From positions 14,792,615-14,856,614 of the forward strand of contig OX345636.1 of NCBI GenBank assembly GCA_947044365.1: a DNA stretch of 64,000 nt, in the 5' to 3' direction. Below are positions 36,401-44,471 of this stretch, piece by piece. The notes beneath the pieces were generated by a model, which had not been told where the DNA came from, ran no database searches, and saw nothing but the letters and a program-made list of their open reading frames with translations. Origin of the DNA: Petrosia ficiformis. Its lineage: Eukaryota; Porifera; Demospongiae; Haplosclerida; Petrosiidae. A program made the translations under genes and the position numbers. Each line of letters begins with the position of its first letter. Position 1 is the stretch's first letter.

Positions 36401-38445
36401 TTCATCTGCTGTAGGCGCTTTAAGGCGCCCCACCCACTACTACTTATACTGCTGGAGGCGCTTTAATGCGCCCAAGCTGCAAGTGGGCGGAGTACTTAAT
36501 ATCTAATTACTTGCAGCTCTATAACTCTCACATTTTACAAGACTCAAGATTCTAACTTACTTTGCTGTAAAGAAGAGTTGTTAAGCAAGCCATTGATGTA
36601 AAATTTATGCTTCGTTATCACCAGGAAGAGAGTAAGACGAGCGCTTGAAAATATAGTACTGCCACGGGCAACGCCCACCTCTATACTCGCCTGCATAACT
36701 TCTGCATTTTAAAAAGCAGTGACTTTTAACTGACTTAGGTAGACAGAAGACCATCTAAGAAAGCTGTAGATACCAAAAACATGCTTCGTTAGCTACAAAA
36801 AAGCAGCAAGGCGAGTGTTTGAAAGTGTAGTAGTCAGTGGCAACGCCCACAATTAGCATCTCTTCATCACTTTTGTTAGGCATGTAGCTTCGATTTTTGG
36901 GCTCCATGAAACTAAATAAACATCTTCTTTATGCTGTGTGCATGTCAGTTTCTTTATATTCGATGATTTCATACTATAAAATCAATCAGAAAATATCTAC
37001 AAATTTCTTTCGCACCACGCCCACAAACGGGAATAATTGTAAACGCAGATATATCAGGTCATTAAAACAGGTATTACAACACTCTCAGTAAAATTTACAA
37101 GTAAGGAGTAAATTTGCATTAACGTTTTCTTAAATGAACATTTGTTTGTTAAAAGAATTGTGAAATGAGTGCTCAACTTTTGCATAGTGAACTATAATTT
37201 ATATCCACAAAAAATGGTAATAGTAATCGCATCTTTTGCTCATACAATTAATATATCTAGTAGAATATTTTAGAACTACATAAAAAAACTTGATTTAACA
37301 AGTATGACATAATTATAATTAGAAATATATCCCAATGTATAATTATATCTATATCAATGTATAATTATATCCATACCTGTGGGATATTCCAATGGTGACT
37401 GATCTCTGCTACAGGAATAGTAGCTGCAGAACATCCACAACATAGAAGAGAGATATATGTAGGTTGACTGTCATTGGCAAAGTGGTGAAGGAAAGAGTTT
37501 AAAGCAGGTGCTCTGTTACACTATGATAGAATAATAAAACTATAATGAAATAAGAAACTTTCTTTGTTATTTAATTTCAAAATAAGAAGAATTACAAAAT
37601 TAATTTTATTTCTTTACTTGCTTTATAACTTTTTCAAGCCATTGCTGTAATTAAAGCAAAACAACAGACATTGTTGCAAAAAATCATAAAATAATTTGTT
37701 AATATTATATAATAAATGTGATTAATTAAGGACAAAGAAGTGACAACCTGAAACTTAACTAGACTACGCAGAAAGTAGCGTTGTTATATATAGTTAACAA
37801 TTCTATAACTGAAACCCATATAGTAAGGCATTGTGACTTTTAGTTAACTCTATAACTGAAGTATGGAATAACTATCTAAATAAATAACGGGCACTTTCAT
37901 TAATAGTTACACACAGATTCACTGCAAGAAAAAAGCTGTTTATTCACTCTCAAATACTGAAACCAAGTATGCATGGTAAAACTAAAGCTAAGCTAACTAC
38001 TGATCTTTAATTGGAAGCAAAAATGTTGAAATGATTTCGGCATAATATTACATAATTATGTTTACAATAGATACATGTAACTAATTGTTCTTACATTGGA
38101 CTACTTTTAAAAGATCAAATTGCTTTTTTTATGTTTTGGAAGGGAAATATGTTACTAATGTGATGCCTGATATTTGAAATTTAAATAGCAATAAATTTAT
38201 AATTAAAACATTACTTCTGAGTCCAGTATTGTAGTATATTGGAGAGTATAATCCTGAAGAATGTCTGAATGACTGTTAATCTCTCCAAGAGCCTTGTCAA
38301 TAATAGGAATTGCACCAGAAGAAATAAAGTTTCCTGTTTTGGAAGTAATAAATGAGAAATATAGAGGAATTTTATCTGCAGCATAACCAGATGACAATGA
38401 AATCAGAAAAATATAGAATACAGAGCTAAACATGGCTAACTGCAT
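24969..38445 (-). CDS. GABA-B-type metabotropic receptor, paralogue A (16 exons)
   Basis: Class C G-protein-coupled receptor of the GABA-B type, predicted in the plasma membrane. Exons, 5' to 3' on the minus strand: 38215-38445, 37377-37520, 36008-36178, 35076-35186, 34489-34560, 34187-34384, 33757-34035, 32322-32391, 30680-30784, 30137-30281, 29880-30015, 28631-28738, 27560-27703, 26784-27107, 25125-25307, 24969-25046. Phases match throughout: 2499 nt, 832 aa. Start chosen at ATG 38443-38445, which puts a hydrophobic signal peptide at the N-terminus (a second ATG lies four codons in). Domain order: signal peptide, Venus-flytrap ligand-binding domain, 7TM domain with the GABA-B signature ALNDSK before TM6 and FIPK after TM7, then coiled coil. 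Length is close to GABA-B1b (about 840 aa). There is no cysteine-rich domain between flytrap and TM1, as in GABA-B and unlike mGluR. Ligand unknown. Confidence 0.93.
25452..25690 (+). mobile_element. Degraded MITE in receptor A intron 14, shared with B
   Basis: gagaaaaaagcttaagtatccctgtgattgcttt at the left and gaacctgtagaaaagcaatcatc at the right, strongly eroded. The same remnant occurs at 44664-44905 in copy B, so this insertion predates the A/B duplication. Confidence 0.55.
26278..26740 (+). mobile_element. CATCCCTATGATTGCTTT-family MITE, best-preserved copy
   Basis: 463 bp. It starts acaagtgtatatagagaaaa, catccctatgattgcttt and ends aaagcaatcatagggatggc then a ccctgcgggcc hairpin. A CG-rich core (cgcgttcttttacgcgcc, acgcccattaattgacc) contrasts with the AT-rich surroundings. 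It lies in receptor A intron 14 and is absent from the matching place in copy B, so it inserted after the duplication. Confidence 0.82.
26784..30281 (-). CDS. Receptor A seven-transmembrane domain (exons 10-14)
   Basis: Exon 10 (30137-30281) encodes TM1 (IIYLQVIYYILASFGMIFAV) and the start of loop 1. Exon 11 carries TM2 and ends in the Cys that in class C receptors pairs with loop 2. Exon 12 gives TM3 and the basic KTWRIYY motif. Exon 13 gives TM4 (DWILIVVVAIVVAVDLLILL). Exon 14 gives the loop-2 Cys (HVYICSNKY), TM5, HIRRVKIKALNDSK, TM6, TM7 and LLFIPK. The exon 14 product is about 92% identical to copy B and copy B is about 83% identical to copy C, counted by eye over 108 residues. Confidence 0.92.
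27405..27480. repeat. TA microsatellite and ATAATTAT tract
   Basis: tatatatatatatatatata core followed by ataattatataataattat repeats, in receptor A intron 13. Similar TA tracts lie at about 31160-31200, 57835-57890, 60530-60560 and 61310-61340. Confidence 0.85.
29138..29500 (+). mobile_element. CATCCC-family MITE with a second element nested inside
   Basis: The outer element runs from acaagatagagagaaaagta to ggccctatgggcc, with a large internal deletion. Nested within it at 29328-29445 is a foldback element. The whole is absent from the corresponding intron of copy B. Confidence 0.7.
29328..29445. mobile_element. Nested foldback element, about 50-bp imperfect TIRs
   Basis: Arms begin acagaggatttcagttgc and end gcaactgaaatcctctgt, continuing with few mismatches to ccacacc/ggtgtgg. 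About 118 bp with a short spacer. It inserted into an existing CATCCC-family MITE. Confidence 0.75.
30680..38445 (-). CDS. Receptor A Venus-flytrap ectodomain (exons 1-9)
   Basis: Exons 1-9 encode a signal peptide and a bilobed periplasmic-binding-protein-like domain. Exon 1 reads IPLYFSFITSKTG and ends in DSE. Exon 2 starts with Cys and carries LLCCGCSAATIPVAEISHHW, matching the GCSSxS-type lobe-1 loop of GABA-B with its paired cysteines. Exon 3 has QLMRQFGWQQMAIITQEE (the W-G-W strand). Exon 6 has KYVWFTTGGFTPQWW. Exon 7 has GAAYDAMWSIAIGLD, the AYDAxWAxA motif of GABA-B. Exons 8-9 form the linker into TM1. Residues at several positions that contact GABA in vertebrate GABA-B1 appear substituted, so the ligand may differ. 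Confidence 0.9.
30880..31270. repeat. agtacttgtacttaagtcc-rich repeat in receptor A, shared with B
   Basis: Many copies of acttgtacttaagtcctt-type words. The same block lies at 49320-49690 in copy B and a relative at about 3390-3540 in kinesin intron 3. It predates the A/B duplication. Confidence 0.65.
33338..33654. mobile_element. TATTGGTTAGTACAGTTGCAAGGA-family MITE, copy in receptor A intron 7
   Basis: Right end tccttgcaactgtactaacc-aata is intact; the left end (gtagtacagatgcaagga) is partly lost. The interior (catgtcttatatatcatatt-like) matches 41419-41711. It is missing from the equivalent intron of copy B (50250-51099). Confidence 0.7.
35438..35651. repeat. CCAAT-type 20-mer and a foldback with about 28-bp arms
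   Basis: tgaccaatcagattgcttaa at 35438-35457; then tttgctttttacagattggg...aaatt (from 35579) pairs with its complement ending at about 35651 with one mismatch. In receptor A intron 3. Confidence 0.65.
36395..36900. repeat. Insertion specific to receptor A: GC palindromes and two diverged repeats
   Basis: Contains ggcgctttaaggcgcc and ggcgctttaatgcgccc about 40 bp apart, then two related units each ending in ggcaacgcccac (36666-36678 and 36839-36850). The block is absent from the matching intron of copy B (53979-54815). Confidence 0.6.
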
Positions 38446-38646
38446 GTGTAGTTATTCCACTAGCTTGCATGCAAGATAAGTCAAGCACTATTATTGTGAT
38501 GAATGTCTTGTGTTAAATACTGAAACTCTAAAAGTACACTAAATGTTGTCATGGTAATAATTATAATATTGCGTTACTCAGCAATTAGCTTATAAGTAAT
38601 AATTTATATATTATATATATATGCACACTTCACATTAATTTTTTTA

Positions 38647-40668
38647 TGGGCATCCCTAATGATTGCTTTCCCACCGGTTCGAACTATATATGTTTATGTC
38701 ACTTACGCGAGTATGCGTACTTAAGAAAATTACGTCATTCCCGGAGGCTCGTTCAATTAATGGTAAACAGAGTAGATAATCAAAGGCAAACAAATATACA
38801 TAGCTTAAGGTATAATATAGTATTAATGTATAAGGTATAATGTCAAACATAGAATTAGTTTCAAATAAGTTTAAACAGTTAATAAGAGGGAACACATCCC
38901 TCAGTGGCAGCAAGTGAAATGTCTGAATTATCAATTGGACGATTTAAAGATGATCTGCTGCCACGAATACACATTACTGAGGATCTGAGTAAGGCAAATG
39001 GTATCCGACACCTCAGCCATCCCATTACCATTGGATAGTGATGTTGTCGTTTTTGGGCAATCATATCAGCCAATCGTTTATAGAAGGTTGTTGCTTCTTT
39101 TCCCATTCCTCCATTAGTAGAAAAAACTAGGGGTGTAAAAACTCCACACTCTATTTCTCGGACCTATTCTCTCGTCTTTGCTTGCTCATGTCTTTTGTAG
39201 GCATCAGTGGAACGATTACTAGGTGCGTTGGGGTAAAAGACCCGTACATCGAAAAATGCATCTTGTGAATAGTTCCAAAAGCCTCTAGCACGAATATCCA
39301 ATCGGGCATTGTCGTCAGTGTTGGCCGAGCGTGCAGTAAGGGTCTCTCCAGTTACCGGTTGTAATGATGGTTCTGTTGCAACATTGTGACAGACCTCTGT
39401 AAATAGTGTGGCAGTAATGTCACGGATTTCATTATGCCGAATCCTGGGAAATCCCCCCATGTGGCAAATCATTGCATGATCCACAGTGAATCGGGTCCCA
39501 CATTTACATGCTCGAGGGATGCCGCTCAGCTGCCAGCCATATCTCAGGCATAGTGCATCTCTAAATTCCCCTTTATGGAGATAAAAACCATGTTCTTCAT
39601 GAGGTAAAACGTATAACCAGGAAGAAGCCCCTTTTTCTTTAGCTAGTTGGGCACAGCGGTTTAACTTAGGAGTTAAGTTGTTCTGCACTCTATCAGCTTG
39701 TTGAATGTATCTCAAACGATTATGTTTCCTAATGTTTTTCTTGATACCCGAAATTAATTCAGGGTCGACTGTCTGGTATGTTTCTTGAGACTGAATCAAA
39801 TCCACTAGGGGTCTGTTAGAAGCTCTGAAGCTTGAAATGAAGGTAGTGATAATGTTGCAGGATTAATAAGGTCTAAACCACCAAGCCTTACTGGGAGGGC
39901 CATTAGGTCTTTTTCAGCAGTAGAGCACGAAGTGCGTCCTGTTATATATAGCTGGAATAAGATGCTGATAGATAGCTGCTTCAAGAGGGAGTAGGAGATC
40001 ATGTAAATTAGGGATTGTTCTCATCAGATAAGTCCACTGACTCGACATACCATGTGTAAATGCTGCATAAGCAGCATGAGGTTGAGAAACTGCAACTTTG
40101 GCCAGGCGCTTGATTTTTTCAGTCCATTCTTCCACTTTGTTATTCACATATTCTTTGGCAAAGGATCTAGAGCCAATGACTGCTCCAAGATGACGTTTGC
40201 CTTCAATGGTAATCTGGACTCCAGTGCCATCAAAAACCTCAATCGCACAGTCTTCATGCTCTTTCTTCACTACCAGGTATGTTTTTGAAGGATTTGGATA
40301 GTAGCCGAATAGGGGACCATGACTAGAAAGTTCATCCCACCAGCTCCTTAGCTTACAGGTTGAGGCACCTGTTGCATCGTCGGCATACCTCGGTCAATTA
40401 ATGGGCGTGGTGCGTAAAAGAACGCGCGCTCTATCTCTGCTGTGTAGCTCACGTATAAACTGGAACTAATAGCTAGGTATTCTACCTGAAATATATTTCT
40501 AAAGTTCTACAAGGTTCTTTAAAAAGTAAACAGAGTAGATAATCAAAGTAATAAACTATAAAAGGCTGATGCGTTTCTGGCATCATAAAGTTAGCCATGA
40601 TTACTAAATGATGAATGATGAACACCACAAAGCAGTCATAGGGATACTTTTTTCTCTATATATCTTGT
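38647..40668 (-). mobile_element. Composite MITE-like element enclosing the RT relic
   Basis: The left flank (38647-38790) starts with catccctaatgattgcttt, matching one terminus of the CATCCCTATGATTGCTTT family. The right flank (40391-40668) runs from cggtcaattaatgggcgtgg to aaagcagtcatagggat, the opposite terminus. Between them lies the RT relic. Both flanks contain the internal piece taaacagagtagataatcaaag, so this is either an RT fragment caught between two truncated MITE copies or a capture event. Confidence 0.65.
38879..40390 (-). pseudogene. Non-LTR-type reverse transcriptase relic (YADD to C-terminus)
   Basis: Read on the minus strand from 40390. It begins at RYADDATGAS, the RT catalytic box, and continues through GKRHLGAVIGS, ALPVRLGGL-type and GASSWLYVLPHEEHGFYL motifs. 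Next come a zinc-knuckle-like C-x-C-x8-H-x3-C with RHNEIRD and a D...FFDVRVF segment that could be a restriction-like endonuclease core, as in R2-type elements. It ends with a stop at 38879-38881. Two frameshifts (near 39955 and 39805) and one in-frame TAG (near 39165) break it, and the 5' half is gone. The family is one I associate with sponges and cnidarians; the exact clade is uncertain. Confidence 0.82.
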
Positions 40669-40680
40669 TTATAATTATAC

Positions 40681-40733
40681 TAAGTCATTTCAATCTCATA
40701 CCTTGACATCAAGGTATGAGATTGAAATGACTT
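40681..40733. repeat. Near-perfect hairpin
   Basis: aagtcatttcaatctcatac-cttga pairs with its exact complement across a short catca-type centre; just beyond the composite MITE in the A-B intergenic region. Confidence 0.85.
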
Positions 40734-41418
40734 TTTGTGGACTTCATTACTGTTTAAAAATGGTTTACTTATAATAATAGTTAAAAATAGTTAATGTATA
40801 ATTATAGTTAAAATGTAAAACAACCAAAAATATTTTAGCTGAATACATTAAAGTCCTGTTATTGACCAGTTTCTATTTAGCTAATTCAAACTTGAAATTT
40901 AGTTGTACATGTATTTAGTTTTTTATTTAAAAGTCCAATATTTTCATAATATCCCTACATACGTACAGCTCCTTATAGCGATGTAGATATTTATGTAGGG
41001 TTGGTTATATGAAAGTTGTTTGTTTATTTTTGGATCCAGCTCCTGTGTTAGTACCAACCCAATCTTGTTTGCATATTTTTGGTTTTAGCAAATTGTAAAA
41101 CTACTTTATTCTCCTGATGATGATCACATGAATGATTCTTTGACATCAGCAAGCAATAGCCTATTCCTGTTCACCTAGCTATCTGACTTTGAGATGTATC
41201 AGGTACCTGGTAAGTCTATTTGCTTTCCTTACTCTCTTTCTAGTGATGTTAACTACCTGTTGTCACTTTCTTTCATTCTCAATGAGCAGTGGCAGCAGAA
41301 CCGATTGAGTTGGTTCGGTTTTGGCCTGATCAAGTTAGCGTAATTATTTACATGCGCAACGCATTTAGCGTCGTTGACTGTGTTGAGTGCTGGAAATGAA
41401 ATTGTTATATAACAAATG

Positions 41419-41711
41419 TATTGGTTAGTACAGTTGCAAGGATGCAAATTATGGTCATTCGTGTCGTTATTACACGTGTACTGCACATGTTCGAATTATA
41501 ATCAATTATCATGTCTTATATATCATATTAGATGCACAAAAAAGGCTTACAAAGGTTTAATTAAAATATTTATTTTTCTTGTTTGTACATCGATTAAACA
41601 GGATAAGGAAATACAAATTGGATTATAATTAGCAGTATTTATCACCATGCAGTCAACATGACTAATTAAATTACAATTTTCTGTTATTTCTTGCAACTGT
41701 ACTAACCAATA
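41419..41711. mobile_element. TATTGGTTAGTACAGTTGCAAGGA-family MITE, complete copy
   Basis: 293 bp bounded by inverted repeats tattggttagtacagttgca(agga) and (tttc)ttgcaactgtactaaccaata, about 24 bp each with one or two mismatches. It lies in the A-B intergenic region. Confidence 0.78.
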
Positions 41712-42044
41712 AATTAGTTATTTTAACAATTTTATTTTTTTGCAGTGAAGTGTGTAGGCTTACAGTTTTCTCTTTAAGGCTCTGACACACAAATACATAG
41801 CCAGGAGGGTTGACTTTCACAAATACAATGTTTATGAATGCATGTAAATATATTGTTATATATGTTATATATGTTATATATATATGCATAATTATATACA
41901 TGCATATAATTACATATGCTATATGCATATTTATATACTTGGCTACATTTTTACATTTACTTATGTACATGTACTAAATTACTACTTTTGATACAATAAT
42001 GCTCAGAAACTCATGCTAGCAAGACGTTATATATTATATATTTT

Positions 42045-42490
42045 CTTGTGTCACTTGCGCGACTATGTGTTGTATACGTAGTTAAGGAAGTTGCGTCCTT
42101 CCCGGGGGCTCGGTCAATTAATGGGCGTGGCGCGTAAAAGAACGCGCGTTTGAGCTACAGACCAGCCAGGAAGATTCAGAAAGGATGTAAAACTGCTAAT
42201 AACTGTTGTATATAGCAGAGAAACAGTATAAATATTATGCAAGAATCTTTAACAAGTAAGTATGATAAGTTGTTGAGTTTCAGACACGAGGAAGTCATCA
42301 TTTAGAACCTTGAAGGAGTACCTCAGTTCATCAGACATCTGTGTATTTAGACTGCAATTAGGCTTACACTTACGTCTTCAGGCCCCAGGAGTACACAGAA
42401 AGGTAGAGACACTAGTGCCATCAGCAATGCTTAATACATAGTCATCACAAAGCAAATATAGGGATGTTTTTTTCTCTATATATATACACT
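42045..42490 (-). mobile_element. CATCCC-family MITE, tandem copy 1 (variant middle)
   Basis: Reverse orientation. cttgtgtcacttgcgcgact, then tacgtagttaaggaagttgc and cggtcaattaatgggcgtgg at the start; ends caaagcaaatatagggatg followed by ttctctatata. The middle part (42170-42440) does not match the other copies. Confidence 0.6.
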
Positions 42491-42903
42491 TGTTTTTCTT
42501 GTGTCCACTTGCGCGAGTATGCGTTGTATACGTAGTTAAGGAAGTTGCGTCATTCTCGGGGGCTCGGTCAATTAATGGGTGTGGCGTGTAAAAGAACACG
42601 CGCGCATTCAAGCTCACCAGAGCAGCAGAAAGAAAGCTGCATGTAGCTAAGTAGCTTACGTAGAAACTGGAACTAATAGTTAGCTATTCTGCCTGAAATA
42701 TATTCCTAAAGTTCTACAAGGTCCTTTGAAAGGTCAGGAAAGTAGATAATCAAAATAATAAGCTGTTGTCTTTCATGCTTGATAAAGTCAGCCATGATTA
42801 CTGAATGCTGGACACCCCAAAGCAGTCATAGGAATACTTCTATCTTCACTTAAATTTGTAAAGCAATCATAGGGATGTTTTTTCTCTATATACACTTGTT
42901 TCA
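42491..42903 (-). mobile_element. CATCCC-family MITE, tandem copy 2
   Basis: Reverse orientation, following directly on the copy before it. Contains cttgtgtccacttgcgcgag and cggtcaattaatgggtgtgg, then the shared half (actggaactaatagttagct ... gtaaagcaatcatagggatg) to tctctatatacacttg. It lies about 360 bp before the start of the duplicated kinesin-exon segment. Confidence 0.75.
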
Positions 42904-43342
42904 CTTGTATGGACTGTAGATAACATCAGCTTCATGTTGGTGTAGTGGTTGCAATATGACTTACCATTACTAAGTTATAGCTGCTGAAATTGCCGTCACT
43001 GTGAAAATTAAATTTTGAAAAAACACCTATTAATTAAATCAAGAGCAATCCATTAATTACAATAAAAATGGTATATTTTAAATGCTCAAGAGTTGCACAA
43101 CAGGTAGCCATGGTATTATACTATTTAAAAAACTAATAAAACTGAAATCATCATAGTATTTAGTTTCTGTGAATTTTTTACTATACTGGAATAAAGCATT
43201 TTGCTACTTTTAACCCTTTTTCGTTTGCTCGGTTACATTTGCGTAATTATACAAAAGATCATAATTATGTGTGGTACAGAAATCATTATTACAATAAAAT
43301 AATCATAATTATATAATTTTAAATTATAATTTCATTGCATAG

Positions 43343-43654
43343 GAAATGCTCAAGAAATTCAGGTGTTGTTAGATTACATGACATTTAGATTGTAATGAAA
43401 AGGATCAAGACATTTGCACCATGAGGTCAAACATGAAGAAACTAGAAAGAAGCCATACTCGTAAAGACTATGAAATTGATACTATGAGATCAAAGGTCAA
43501 AGAGTTAGAAAAGGACTTGTATCGTTATAAGAAGACAAGTCGTGAACTGAAACAACAAATGAAAGAGTCTGGTCTGTTTGAGAAAAAACACAAACATAGT
43601 GATGGAAGTATATCTGGAGTAGTCCAAGATAGTCTAGAAGGTAATTTTGATTAA
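43343..43654 (+). pseudogene. Duplicated, frameshifted copy of the kinesin last exon
   Basis: About 310 bp nearly identical to 24183-24500, including flanking intron (aaattataatttcat before the acceptor) and 3' UTR. Reading from the acceptor, a one-base insertion near 43382 (acattt instead of acatt) leads to an in-frame TAA a few codons later; beyond it the original frame is open again to a TAA at 43652-43654. No upstream kinesin exons accompany it. It is best read as a bystander of the segmental duplication that made receptor copy B. Expression is unlikely unless it acts as UTR or an antisense exon. Confidence 0.88.
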
Positions 43655-44145
43655 ACATAATGTACAGTGGAATGTAGATTTTGAAATTTTAATGAGTTAT
43701 AATTGTGTAATTACATGTATGCACTGGAAATTAAATTTCAAAAAAATGTACAACTTGGCAAATTTTAGACATAGCCTGAAACTTGAAGGACATCCAAGGA
43801 GTAGTTATTATGTTTAAGAGCAAGCTTCATATAAACTCACAAGTTTGTGAGTGAATGTTCTTTGTAGCTGGAAGTACTATAGAGCTGTACAAATAAATAA
43901 TGTCTGTTATAAATTTTGCTAAATTACATGATGACATTTGTATAAACTAGTTTGTGTACATGATACATATATGTTTATGTATGATACTTAATTTCCATGC
44001 TTCTTACTGTATTAAAACATATAGCCTGCTATATACCGGAAGTTTGAAGTGAACTTCTAAACCTAATTACATTAACTAACATTGTGCAATAGGATTCTTC
44101 TTAGTTGCTGGTTCATGGTAGTTCATTGTCCACAATAATATTTAT

Positions 44146-44471
44146 TTAATCCATTGAAGAATCAGACTGTTCTTTGACAGTATTAGTAGAACCCTATACA
44201 AGATGAAATGATGTGATGTAACTATAATATTATGCAACATTTGGCCCATGAGACTGGAGAAAAATATTTTTAACAATTTTACCGTAGATTGTTTCTTTCT
44301 AAGTTGTGCTTCTAATTCTTTAATTCTTGCTTTCAGATCCTCAATATTATATGGAGTTTGATTAGCTGCAAGATCTGCTTTAATTTGAGTTTGAGAATTT
44401 ACCTCTTTCTTATTTGACATTGTATTACTAAACACTTTCTCTCCATTAGGATCATAGTAAAGACTCACCAT
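44146..44471 (-). CDS. Receptor B tail exons 15-16, shortened C-terminus
   Basis: Exon 15 (44283-44471) keeps the coiled coil (NIEDLKARIKELEAQLRKKQ). In exon 16 the codon after MD is TAA (44146-44148), where copies A and C read GAA and continue about ten residues to a TGA near ...LP. A single G-to-T change would explain the earlier stop. Confidence 0.85.

Larger units (their letters stand above)
38446..43342. other. Intergenic region between receptor A and the broken kinesin exon
   Basis: About 4.9 kb without a working gene. 38446-38640 is homologous to 55694-55880 upstream of copy B and is where a promoter would lie. Then come the composite MITE with the RT relic, a hairpin at 40681-40733, unique AT-rich DNA, the MITE at 41419-41711 and two tandem CATCCC-family elements. 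A stretch at about 41095-41165 recurs at about 58195-58265. Confidence 0.7.

Noticed and set aside
43343..43654. A second functional kinesin
   Set aside because: Only the last exon is present, with a frameshift and stop; no motor or stalk exons lie upstream on the + strand.
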